Assembly (NCBI GenBank): GCA_020744425.1
Contig: JAGMUV010000001.1
Location: 1,364,001-1,428,000, forward strand
Direction of reading: 5' to 3'
Source of the DNA: Dactylonectria macrodidyma
Lineage: Eukaryota > Ascomycota > Sordariomycetes > Hypocreales > Nectriaceae
DNA length: 64,000 nt
Shown: positions 33,018 to 43,300 of the stretch, piece after piece
How positions within the stretch are numbered: the first letter of the stretch is position 1
How the letters are laid out: every line of letters begins with the position of its first letter
The notes under the pieces: generated by a model
Database searches by the model: none
The model's input: the letters and a program-made list of their open reading frames with translations, nothing else
Told to the model about the DNA's origin: nothing
Made by a program: the position numbers and the translations under genes

Positions 33018-33583
33018 ATGACCACCAACATCCTGCTGGAGACCTCAATGGTTCGTCTCCCCGTTACTGTCACTCTCAATGTTCCCCGCCTGCACTCAAA
33101 ATCGCTAAACTAACCGCGTCGGCGCAGGGCTCCCTCACCGTCGAGCTCTACACGTCGCACGCGCCCAAGACGTGCACCAACTTCACGACGCTGGTGCGGC
33201 GCGGCTACTACGACGGCACCGTCTTCCACCGCATCATCCCCAACTTCATGGTGCAGGGCGGCGACCCCACGGGCACCGGCCGCGGCGGCACCTCCATCTT
33301 CGGCGATAAGTTCGAGGACGAGATCGACCACAGCCTCAAGCACACCGGCGCCGGCATTCTCAGCATGGCCAACGCCGGGCCCAACACCAATGGCTCCCAG
33401 TTCTTCATCACCCTCGCCCCGACGCCCTGGCTCGACGGCAAGCACACCATCTTCGGCCGTGTGAAGAGTGGCATGGGTACCGTTCGCCGTCTCGGGCTCG
33501 TCAAGACCGGTCCCGAAGATCGCCCCGAAGAGGACATCAAGATTGTCAAGGCTAGAATTGTGGAAGAGGAGGAGACTATCTAG
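33018..33583 (+). CDS. cyp1: Peptidyl-prolyl cis-trans isomerase, PPIL1-type cyclophilin
   Basis: This small cyclophilin of the spliceosome isomerises X-Pro bonds; human PPIL1 binds SKIP/Prp45. Exons are 33018-33050 and 33128-33583, with a 77 nt intron, and the product is 162 aa, the normal length. The first exon encodes only [11 protein letters not shown], joined to [16 protein letters not shown], the family N-terminus. Active-site residues are seen in [20 protein letters not shown] (Arg, Phe, Met, Gln), [17 protein letters not shown], and [10 protein letters not shown] (Trp and His). The C-terminus is [11 protein letters not shown] and following. There is no targeting signal, so it is cytosolic or nuclear. 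Third positions are strikingly rich in C and G. Confidence 0.96.
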
Positions 33584-34167
33584 GGAAAGTAAAAAACAAA
33601 TTGGTAGAAGGCGTTGTGATCACTATCAATCTTGGGAAATTTGGTATGCCTGGCGTTGAGGAGTTGTATAGAGTCCCCGAAAGTACCTATGGGGCCATGG
33701 CAACGAGACATCGCATCATTTCGCAATACGCACTCGGTTCTCCATCAGATGAACCAAAAAGCACTACAGTGGGAGCTGGCACGCATTCTCGGGCAATATA
33801 TCCATTCTTACATACGATGACGCCCAACGCCCCAGACCTGTTTTCCGTTGATGCTGTTATGATCTGGTCCCCGAAGACCCTAGCCAACCAAACCGACCGA
33901 CCAATGCAATGTTTGTTTTGAGAGAATAATACAGGTAAAAAATGATTTCGAAGCAAGAAAAGACGTTTCCCTCCCGGTCTTGCACAGTGCCGCCAGCGCT
34001 GCGTCTATCCGTATCCAACCGGTCAGTCTCGAGCGATTTGGGCGCTGTGATAAGTTGGCACCGCCTAGCTAATCCGCCAAAGGATGTAGTAGATAGTAGT
34101 CATTCTCCGTACGTTTCGGTCAAGGGTCTTGCTTCTTTGCGTAGGTCCTGCTCAACGCGCCCTCCCT
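33584..34167. other. Convergent 3' spacer
   Basis: A 584 bp spacer separates the cyclophilin and the Sgf11-like gene, which converge. I see no gene. Confidence 0.5.
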
Positions 34168-35517
34168 CTAATGGGGCGCGGGTGGTGACGACAGCGTGCC
34201 CGATGACTCGGACTCTCCGTCAGCTTCGCGGACTTGCTTCGCCTTAGGTTTAGGTGAGCCTAGCGGAGGCTTGCTACCCACCTTGAGCTTCTTGAGGGGG
34301 CTGACGTTCTTGCTGGTCACCTTCTTAGGGGCCACGTCGACGCTCGAGTTGAGGCTGCCGTAGTTGGCCTTTTGCTCCTGGCTTAGTGACGAAAGGCCCT
34401 TAGCCTTCTCCTTCTTGAGGGTCGGCTTCGTCTTGATGATAACCTTCTTGGTCGGGGCAGCAGCAGTCGGCTTCACCTTCTTCTTCTTGTGGCTGTTCTC
34501 AGATTCCTCCTCCTCGTCGCTGGCGTCGCGCTTCTTGGGGCTCGTAGCGCGTGATCCTGGTGTGGGCGTAGCCTTTTGCGAGGATGGAGGCGTGCCATCA
34601 TTCTGCGAGCCCCCGTTGTTCAGCTTCTGGGCGGCAGCGCGACTGGCATTGCGGCCGCTGTTACCAATGCAAGAGCCCATGTGATTATTGAGGCGAGTGA
34701 CGAGGATGCATCGCTTGCACTTGCTGCACGTCGCCGAAGGGAACGACAGAACGTTGGGGGGTCGCTGCTCGGGGGTGGGCGAGTCGGTATTCTTGTCCAT
34801 GTCCTTCTTCTTCTTGCCGCGACCGGGACCCGGGCCGACCCAGCTCTGGCCGTAAATGTCACATCCAGGTTTATCAATGTAGGGGTGCTTTTTGCAGTAG
34901 ATGATGCTGGGGTCGGGTTTTCTGGCGCCTTTGCCATCGGTCGGGTGTAGTAATCGCGGGAGGTGGCACTTCGGGCAGAGGATCTCGGGCGTCGTCTTAA
35001 GAGGGTTCCCCTTGAGCAGCACCTTGCCATCCTCGTAAATCGCGGCGTCCGTCTCGATTCGCACGTCGGGTCTGGAGTCTGGGCTCGAGCTTTCGGAGGC
35101 GTCTGATGCCATCTTCTCGACTCGGATGGCGGCCGTGGTCGCCCTCGCCGTCTTCTCCTCGCGGTGCGTCTTCATAAGCAAGTCGGAGATGATGTTGTAG
35201 AGCACATCGTCGAGAACAGAATGTGCCTGTTGTAGCAGACACCCCCAAAAGTCAGCCACGATGCAAATCATCCACAGGCGGAGGGAAATACGCGAGGCAA
35301 TGCGCAGAGCGGCTCGATGGACGAGCGCTGAAGCGTGGCCGTGGTGACCATCGCGAGCGCGCCATCGCCATCGCCATCGCCATCGCCATCGCCATCGCCA
35401 ACCGCCAAGGAAGGCCAAAAAGCCAGAGACGAGGAACCATGTGCTTACCAACTTGTCCATGCTGCCAGCGTCTTCGTGGGCGCGGACGACGCCCGCCCTG
35501 CCCGAGGACGCATTCAT
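34168..35517 (-). CDS. Sgf11-like zinc-finger protein (SAGA deubiquitinase module)
   Basis: Exons are 35517-35449 and 35226-34168; the 222 nt intron has a GTAAGC donor. The product is 375 aa. Joining the exons gives MDKLAHSVLDDVLYNIISDLLMK, an N-terminal helix like that by which Sgf11 binds Sus1. A Cys/His block follows (CPKCHLPRLLH ... YCKKHPYIDKPGC). Then comes a finger C-x2-C-x11-H-x3-C (CSKCKRC ... NNHMGSC) with the exact spacing of the Sgf11 finger that contacts the nucleosome acidic patch and activates Ubp8. The C-terminal third is Lys/Ser-rich with repeated basic patches (HKKKKVKP, KKVIIKTKP) and should be nuclear. The assignment rests on finger spacing and the helix. The extra Cys/His block is unusual for yeast Sgf11, so another chromatin zinc-finger family is possible. 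Confidence 0.65.
   Translation of the reverse strand: MNASSGRAGVVRAHEDAGSMDKLVSTWFLVSGFLAFLGGWRWRWRWRWRWRWRARDGHHGHASALVHRAALRIASRISLRLWMICIVADFWGCLLQQAHSVLDDVLYNIISDLLMKTHREEKTARATTAAIRVEKMASDASESSSPDSRPDVRIETDAAIYEDGKVLLKGNPLKTTPEILCPKCHLPRLLHPTDGKGARKPDPSIIYCKKHPYIDKPGCDIYGQSWVGPGPGRGKKKKDMDKNTDSPTPEQRPPNVLSFPSATCSKCKRCILVTRLNNHMGSCIGNSGRNASRAAAQKLNNGGSQNDGTPPSSQKATPTPGSRATSPKKRDASDEEEESENSHKKKKVKPTAAAPTKKVIIKTKPTLKKEKAKGLSSLSQEQKANYGSLNSSVDVAPKKVTSKNVSPLKKLKVGSKPPLGSPKPKAKQVREADGESESSGTLSSPPAPH
35361..35400. repeat. Hexanucleotide repeat (GCCATC) inside an intron
   Basis: There are 6.7 exact units of GCCATC over 40 bases, within the single intron of the Sgf11-like gene. On the coding strand they read as alternating Trp-Arg codons in the open frame. 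Confidence 0.97.
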
Positions 35518-36959
35518 GATGTCGCCGGGGAACAGAAATCCGGCCCAAGGCTGACGGATTTCTCAGCGGAGGGTGTGTAACTGAAATCGTGTGATGAAGC
35601 CGAGGGAGCAACGGCGGCAGCTACCGGGTGGAGGGGGGGGCGTGGGTTCTGGAAATCCGGCCTACGGGGAGCGTGCGAGGGAGAAAGACCAGTACGAGTC
35701 GCGGGTTGCCAAAAACTGCCATTAACACGGCATCATTGTCCAAGAAAAACGGGTTCAACAGAAAGCAGAGACGGGGGATAAAGCCAAGTCAGATAGAAAC
35801 AGCGCCTATACCCTGGGCTTAGGCTTGGGCGTCCCCGCGTGTTTGCTTGCTCAGCGAGGCAATCGCCAGTTGACAAGGCGCTCGCGGCTCGTCTGATTGG
35901 GGATGAGTTGAGAAAAAAAAAGGTGAACAGTGAGCAGTGAGCAATGAATGAATGATAGTGGCAAGCGATAGAGGTGGGTAGGTTTGAAAAGGTGACGACT
36001 GCCCCCCGGAGCGAGAGTTTAAGGTGAGCTGGGTAGTGAGCTGGTAGGCTGGGCAGTGGAGAGCCAGCGCCAGCAGCACCCGGGGCTCAGTGCGCTCAGG
36101 GATTAATATCATCTCGGACGGGGAAAAATCAACATGCAACAACCAACCAAGAACCAACCCAGAACAAGCCAATGTCGGCACGACTGCCCGGCCAACACTG
36201 CGACTCAACTCAAGCACCATTTACGCAGCGTTTGCCACTGTTGATGGCTCCCACACTACCAACAAGCCAAAACCCAATGGGCCCTCGTTGAGGCGACTCC
36301 GTGGCGAGAGTTGAACAACCAGTCCAAGCCCAAGACACATGTTAAACGCAAAGTCCCCCTCCACTAACCTCCAGCGTACGAGGTACCCATGAGACAGCAC
36401 TCATCCCCCAAGCAGCCCAGACCACCCACTGAACCCCTTTATGCCAAAGAGGGCCGTCCCCTGACTAATGGACCAACCTGCACAACGAACAGCGCCTGGT
36501 GCTGGCGGAAAGAAGCACGCTAGCACGCCTCTGGACGCATCTCTCTATCTCTCTGTTTTTTTTTCTCTCCTCTTCTTCAGGGGACTCTTCAACAGCCCGC
36601 AAGCAAAACGTCTGAGCGCTCCGTTTGGGGGGGGGGCGACCAATTCTGGTTCTGGCTTCCCCATTGCGGAATCTGAGACACGCTGCAATCTGAAAATGAC
36701 GACTGTTCTCCCCAATGATGGGTCGCCGCGCATGTGCCACACTTGCACACTTGGAGAGCTCGACGCAAACGTAAATGCTAACCTTCACTTTCGAGCCATG
36801 ACCTTCCAATAACATTGTCGTGGCCACTCCCTTCTTTTCGCCCTTCGTCTCTTCTGCCTGCCACATCTCTCGTCTTCGTTTCTCGTCTTCGTTTCTCGTC
36901 TTCGTCTCTCGAACCCTGACCAATATCGCTGGACATCTCATCAACATCTGCAATCCATC
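35518..36959. other. Divergent intergenic region
   Basis: This is 1.4 kb between the Sgf11-like gene (minus) and the acetyltransferase gene (plus), with no supported gene inside. A pyrimidine-rich 13-mer repeat precedes the acetyltransferase start. Confidence 0.45.
36869..36911. repeat. 13-mer pyrimidine repeat (CTCGTCTTCGTTT) x3.3
   Basis: Two exact units, one unit with a single change, and a partial unit lie 49-91 bp upstream of the acetyltransferase ATG. This is probably the pyrimidine-rich 5' leader of that gene. Confidence 0.9.
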
Positions 36960-38060
36960 ATGTCTCACCCCAACATCAAACCCGCCCAGCTCTCCATCCG
37001 CTCGTTCTTCCAACCCAAGGGTCCTCAGTACGCTCCGCCACCGTCCAAGATTGCCAGTCTCTCGACCCCTCCACCGCCAGCTGCTGTTCCTCCCCCTCCT
37101 GTAGTCGCTCCGCCAAGATCAATCCCTCTGCCAGCACGAGAAGACGAACCAACGCCCTCGCCGGCTGCTACCTCTGCCATCCCGCCGCTCCCCGCGTCGC
37201 TGCCTCGCGAAGCCTCCATCCGCCTTGTCACCCGCGATGACCTAAATGCCCTGCGACGCATCAACGCCCTGCTGCTCCCCGTCAGCTATTCGGACAGCTT
37301 CTACCAGCATGCCGTCGATCCCGTCAGCGGCCGCTTCTCGCGCGTCATCACCTGGGCGCATGACGGCAGTGAGCCCAAGGTCGTTGGTAGTGTCGTATGC
37401 CAAATCGAGCCCAAATTGAATGCTGCCGGGTCCGACAATGGCGAAGTTCCCCACAACATATACATTCAATCCCTCTGCCTGCTTTCGCCATACCGTTCCT
37501 TGGGGCTTGTCAACGCCGCGGTAGACAACATTGTTTCTGCTGCTGTGACTGATCCGACCCTCCGTGTCACCACCCTGACGGCCCATGTTTGGACCGAGAA
37601 CGAAGAGGGCCTAAAATGGTATCAAGCAAGAGGCTTCCAGTATGAGGAGCAGCCCATCCGCGGATACTACATGAAGCTCCGCCCAGACTCCGCCTGGCTT
37701 GTTACCAGGCCCGTCGCTGCCTCCGTCCGGAACTCTCTACCTTCCAAGTCGTCCGCTCCCGATCGCGGCACCGCCATTCTCAGCACCACTGCTGCCGTCC
37801 TGAACCTACCTACTGAGTCCGGTCCACCTAGGGCTCTAGGCGCGCCTCCATTGCCACGGGGCCAGTCCTACCAAAATCAGCGAGCTGAAACTGAATGGAA
37901 CGACCTTCCTGAGGATATGGCTACCGGCCGCCTAACCGCCCCGCCTCGCACCAGCACCAGTGCGACCGGATCCTCCTCGAGTTCAAGGAACAGCTCCACG
38001 GTCCGCAAGAAGAGAGACCGCTCCTACCCAGCTGCGGCGTTTGGGAGTCAGGAGAATTAG
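36960..38060 (+). CDS. Naa50-like GNAT acetyltransferase with N-terminal PIP box
   Basis: This is an intronless 366-aa protein starting MSHPNIKPAQ. Residues 10-17 are QLSIRSFF, an exact PCNA-interacting (PIP) box, Q-x-x-I-x-x-F-F. A Pro-rich disordered linker follows to about residue 85. The GNAT domain spans about 87-250, with IRLVTRDDLNALRRINALLL, LPVSYSDSFY, YIQSLCLLSPYRSLGLVN, then HVWTENEEGLKWYQARGFQY and RGYYMKLRPDSAWLV. These blocks match Naa50/San, the N-terminal acetyltransferase needed for sister-chromatid cohesion in animals. In motif A the usual R/Q-x-x-G-x-G/A reads R-S-L-G-L-V, so the last Gly/Ala is Val. The C-terminus (about 255-366) is disordered and ends in a basic patch (VRKKRDRS), possibly nuclear. 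A role at replication forks or cohesion is inference. Confidence 0.88.
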   Translation: MSHPNIKPAQLSIRSFFQPKGPQYAPPPSKIASLSTPPPPAAVPPPPVVAPPRSIPLPAREDEPTPSPAATSAIPPLPASLPREASIRLVTRDDLNALRRINALLLPVSYSDSFYQHAVDPVSGRFSRVITWAHDGSEPKVVGSVVCQIEPKLNAAGSDNGEVPHNIYIQSLCLLSPYRSLGLVNAAVDNIVSAAVTDPTLRVTTLTAHVWTENEEGLKWYQARGFQYEEQPIRGYYMKLRPDSAWLVTRPVAASVRNSLPSKSSAPDRGTAILSTTAAVLNLPTESGPPRALGAPPLPRGQSYQNQRAETEWNDLPEDMATGRLTAPPRTSTSATGSSSSSRNSSTVRKKRDRSYPAAAFGSQEN

Positions 38061-38394
38061 GTATAATTGTAGACGCCGGGGTGATCAACTAAGAACATAG
38101 ATAAATCTAGAAAAAACAATGATGAGACACGCCATAGTTAGCACCGGAAGGAAATCCCAAGGCGCACAGAAAGAACATGTACGTAGGGAGTAGATGAAAA
38201 GACCGCATCATGTGATGAAGCGTAAAATCCATACACAAAAGTCAATAAGTTTCCACAGTAATTCTTCATAGCCTCCATGATCATATATACATGTTTTCTC
38301 ATCAGTTGTAAATGTACAGAGACGGAGACGCCTAGACCCCCACAAGAAACAGACATTATGCAGACACAAAACCCAAGATGACAACACAATTGCT
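38061..38394. other. Convergent 3' spacer
   Basis: A 334 bp AT-rich spacer separates the acetyltransferase and hexokinase genes, which converge. I see nothing else in it. Confidence 0.5.
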
Positions 38395-40314
38395 TCAACG
38401 TCGCTTAGCCCACCAGAGCGCTGCGATCGCAAGCACTCCTAGGACACCGCCGACCAGCAGCTTGTGGTTTGAAACGGAGGGGAGATCGTCGGCTGTGGGA
38501 AGGAGATTTGTTAGTAGGTGGTTTGGGGGATTGGATGGGGTTCATTAGACGTACAGAATGCAGAGCTGGGTCTCCGCGACGTTTTGGCTGTTGATCGTAG
38601 GTCCTCGATCAACTTGCCGGGTTCTTTGCTGGCGGCGATGAGGGCGATCAAGGCGGCACCGACACCGCTGCCGTCTTTGGCGATTCCGATACGAATTTTC
38701 TCTGCTCCCTTAGGGCCAATCGAGTCAATGGCTCGGAGAGCGTCGTAGATCATATCTCGGAAGTAGGGGTAGTGCTCGACCAAGCTGCCGTCGACACCAA
38801 TGTCGATAACCTCCTCATTGGGGTCGTCCAGCTTGCCCGACTGAATGGCAATGGCACCAATGGCAACAGCCGATAGCCTGGCTGCTCGACGACCGACGGC
38901 ATACGCAACGGACTTGAAGGCCTGCGCATCCTCTAGCGACGGGGTGTAGACATGCAGCAGATTCTCCAGCTCCTGGCGCAGTGTTGAGAGCTCGGGGGTG
39001 TTATCGGAAACAGCCACCGACATGATGGCGCTGTCCAGTCCCCAGGGCTTGAGGAATCCAGACTGAGGAGAGATGTTGGTCGTGCTGGACCAATCGTTGG
39101 AACTTGAGTTGACGTCCTTGAAGAGTGATGATTTCTCGTTGCTAATCATATCGGCAACGGCCAATCGAACAATCTCGCCCAAGAACATGCCGGAGACACG
39201 CTTCTCGAACATTTGGTAGCCGGGATTCACACTCTGAGCGTCCAGGGCCTTATCCCAGGACGTTGAGGGCATGACATTGAGCTGGTTGTCAAAAGATCCC
39301 CACTCAGTGTTGACGACCATTTCGCCCGTGGAAGCATCGTACTCGCCCGGAATGGGCTTCTTAATATTATCAATCTTCTCCATGTATGCGCCATTGGTAC
39401 CAGTGCCGAAGATGGCGCCAAGAATAGATCGGCTCTTGCCGGTAGATGTGTATGAGCGCGCCATGAGCGTGCCGACGGTGTCGTTGACCAAAGCGGCAAC
39501 CTTGACAGGGAGCTCGAGCTTGTCGATTTCCGTCTGGAGCAGAGCACAGACATCTTTGCCAATGGCATCGTCGATGTCGAAACCCTTGGTCCACCGAATA
39601 AGCAGGCCCTTGTTAATGGCGAGCTGCTGGACAGGGAAACTGAAGGTAAAGCCAAGGCGGAAAATGTTCTCGTCGCGGAATCCCTCCTTGGTGCTGACTG
39701 TGTTGCGACGGCGAATGTGGCTCTCGAAGCTTTCAGCGTGGTGCTCTCGGAGGAATAGCTCAATCTGCTTTGCCAGGAAGGAGAAGAGTTCTGAGGCCGT
39801 CTTGGCGACCATGAGTTCCTTGGGGATAGCGACCTTGTTGAAGGTCAGGTTGAAGGTAGTGTCGCCATTGAGCATGACGGAGCAAACACGGAAGTTTGTG
39901 CCACCCAGGTCAACGGCCAGATACAGTCCCTAGCGAGAAGCGCGTCAGTCGAGGCGCATCACTGAGCAACGCTCAACATCAATTACATACCTTCTCGGTA
40001 CCATTGGGAACTCCGGTGACATAGGTTGGAATCTGGGCAAGGCTGGAGCTGTCCGTTTCCAGGCCCTCATCTGAAGGGAGAGGTGGTCAGAAATTCGCAG
40101 CTACCTATGATGTGATGGTGTGGGGACAGAGTGGCAGGGTGGAATGGGGATGGAGATTGTCCCAATTCCCAAGGGTAAATGGGTAATTGCGCATCGTGAG
40201 GAGAGGCATTGACGTACTCATCTGTTTCAAGAACTCTTGGACATGACGGTTCAGGTCAGCATCGGTAAAATCGAACTCGGAGACGATCCGGTTGGTCTCA
40301 TCGGCGAGGGCCAT
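38395..40314 (-). CDS. Hexokinase family protein with C-terminal membrane anchor (HxkC/XprF-like)
   Basis: Exons are 40314-40218, 40070-39991, 39929-38555 and 38492-38395. The introns are 147, 61 and 62 nt, the last with CTAAC branch and CCCACAG acceptor, and the product is 549 aa. Hexokinase blocks are present: LAVDLGGTNFRV (phosphate loop), LGFTFSFPVQQ, IRWTKGFD (Lys174), ALVNDTVGT (catalytic Asp209), IFGTGTNGAY, NTEWGSFD and DGSGVGAAL. The last exon adds SVSNHKLLVGGVLGVLAIAALWWAKRR, a single hydrophobic helix of about 17 residues followed by KRR, typical of a tail anchor. Canonical fungal hexokinases end shortly after the GSG block. Aspergillus nidulans HxkC/XprF is an atypical, mitochondria-associated hexokinase that regulates extracellular proteases and cell death, and this gene resembles it. 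If the last intron were not spliced, the frame would end at 38511 without the anchor. Confidence 0.9.
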
Positions 40315-43300
40315 GGTGAGGGGTCGTGTGGTGGGATGCGCCGTGGGGACGGAGGAGGGTTGAAGCGAGCAGACGGACTCGGACTCGGCGAGGGAGGGCG
40401 ATGCGAAGGGCGGGGAGAGGAGAGAACAGAAGCGATGCAAAGAAAGGGCAGATGAGGTAGAATAAGTAGAAGTAGAAGAGGAGGAGGAGGAGCAAGAAAA
40501 CAAAAAGTTGGCAGACGATTCCAACTGGAACCGGAGCTGGGCGTGCACGAACTGGAGCTTGGCGACGCCGAAGACAATCTGTGAGAGCTGACGGATGCTG
40601 TGTCAGTGGCTTAGGGATGTCCAATGGCGGGCTCAGTGGGTACGGCAGGGGGGCATGTCGGGTGTGTCCTGGGGCGTCCATGGGGCGTCCATGGGGTGCC
40701 ATGATGGGGGGATAGTTGCAGGGACTAGGCCTGAAAAAGCACCGCGGGCTCGGTGGCTTTTGCTTGGGCTCAGCGGCCAGTGGCTGGAGCCGACACAGTG
40801 GGTGCAGTGGAGGGTGCAGTGCTTGCGGTGGATGCAGTGAGTGTCATAGTGGGTGCAATGACGGTTCTAGTGGGTGTCGCATTGAGGGGTCCTAGTGTGA
40901 GTAGTGAGGTGTGCGGGGGAAGTTTTTTTTTTGGAGCTCCGCTAATACGCCGAGCTGGATCATCCCAACACCTTTTCTGGTGATTCTTGGCCTGGGAGTA
41001 ATCGGGCCAGCACTGCAACCGCGACGCACGCGACACATGAACTTTTTCACTTGAAAAGTATCATGAACATAACCTGACCAGATCCCAGTTCTCGGTCAGG
41101 CCATGGTTAGCCACGCTGAGACCAGAGCTGCTGCCAGGTGAGGCAACGCAGACATGGATGCAAGGGATGCAAGATTGGCAGCGCACCGAGGCACGGGGGC
41201 CTGCAACAACGGGAGAATGGTGGTGAGACCGATGAATTTGGGACCTGTGGGCTAGGCTGGGGACCAAACAATAGGGGACTGGGGACTTTCGACTTACCAC
41301 TAATAAACCCACGACGATGACCATGAGCGACCAACGCCCGAGGAGAGACACGCAGACGCTTGGCCCTCGCCTTGTGCGCTGCACACGGCGTGATCCCATT
41401 TCACCTGCTGCCCTGGCCTTGCCGCCTGCAACCCCCAGACCCAGCTCTGGCGCCACTGGGGCCGTACGGGGATCCTCGCCTCCAGCGGCCGTGGCTGCGG
41501 TGTTGTATGATTATGATAGTGATGGGTTCTTATGATCTCGTGTCTGGAGCTCGCCCCAGCTATCCACTTCCTCCAATGCTTCCACGCTCCCCCCTCTAGG
41601 CTCCCCTCTGGGGTTCTGGGGCAACGGCCGATGTCGAAAACTGGGGAGTGGTCAGCCTCCGGAGAGGCTTCGGAGGCGGCGGGCTTTTGGGTACCAAGGA
41701 TTTTGGAAACGGCCCGGCTGGTCTGGTCTGGTGGTATGTGGGAATCACCTCTCAGAGTCGGTCCTTTGGCGATGACGTCCTGCAGGCGGAAACGTGCACG
41801 AAATTGCCGGCAACCCTGGTCGGGGGAGGGGCGGGAGGCTAGCGGGTGAGCTTCGGGGCAACAAGACGGTTTCTACTCCGTATCAATTGCCTAATTGCGA
41901 TGCGTTAATAAGGTCGCTGGATGGCTGGCTGGCTTAATAGATGGATGGTGTGCGGTATATGCGGCGTCTGGAATCTCCTCCCGGCGGCGGGCTGGTAGTG
42001 TGGACGGTGTGCCTGGAAAGGCGTAGCGAGTGGGTGGCAGGTGGGTTGCAGGTGGGTTCCTTCCGTGTGAAAGTGTGAAAGTGGAGAATATTTCGTTGGT
42101 GTCGGCGAGTTGCAGCTGCGGGTTTGTCCAAGCTCTTGAAGCAAGCTCTTAATAAAGCTCTAAAGGCGCACACCAACGATAGCGGCCGCGGACAAGGAGA
42201 GACGGCAGCGTGGCTTTCAATCCCGGATACACATGCAGCTCGAGTACCTAATAATTAGTCGACTCTCAATTCCCAACACTCGACTCCAGCTCAGGCTCCG
42301 ATAAATCCCTCCCTAGGCCTGGTGTTGTTTCCACTGGGTTCGTTGTGGTCGATCGTTCCTCCTGCGCAGCCGCAACCCTCAACTGCAACCCGCACGATGC
42401 ACGATGCAGGCACAGCTGCACGATGCTGGTCGTTCGGGAACTGGCGGAATCCGCGCCCCTGTGCGTTGTGTTCTCTACCTTACCTACCTTACTCACCAGG
42501 TTCGAATCGAGCGCAACTGAGGCCCAATCTCACTCGCTTCTATGGCGTCGACGTCCGGCCCAAGAGAGCAAGAAATATGTAGTATGCAGGTCCAGGTGAA
42601 GCTTCGGCAGTGGATGATTCAACTGGGGAGAACTAGACCCAAAGGAACAGTGATCGGAAGAGAGGGAGGGGCCTTCAGTGGCCTGTCGTTGTCGTTCCAG
42701 GGGATGCTTCCAGGGGCCACCCAGTCGTCGAATGGTCGTTCTTATGCCCGCGAGAAGGGCGGTGTCCTAACTCGTCATCACACCGGAGAGGCAGCGAAGA
42801 GGAGGGAGTTGTAAATCGAGAAGGAACTGCGAAGCTACCTATATACTCCGTAGCGCCAGAGGATCGCAGATGTGGACGAAGCTAGAGCTACCTTTAAACC
42901 TGTAACTCACCATCTTACGTAGTATTCGCGCTGGGCCTTAAGCGAATCGTAGCGGCACATGGCGACACGGCTCAAAGGGCGGTGCGGTGACACCCTCGAA
43001 ACGAAACGGCACCAAGATTACCAGCACACAGCACCAGAGAGGGGACAACTGCAAGAACCTGTTAGCGAGGCACTATGAATTGGGCCCAATGCGCGTCAAC
43101 TCATAGTTTCATGCTCCTAGCCACAAAGGCGTGACCGGGGACCCGTCAGTTTGGGCTCCGGCCTTGCCAATGCGCTACGAGCTCTTCCGGCTCAGTACCC
43201 GTTTCAAAGTCACCGAGTTACCTACCATACCGTACACCGACACCCCAGGACCCCGGCCTCCGGACCCCGGTCTTCCCCCACGCCCGCCCACCGGCTCGCC

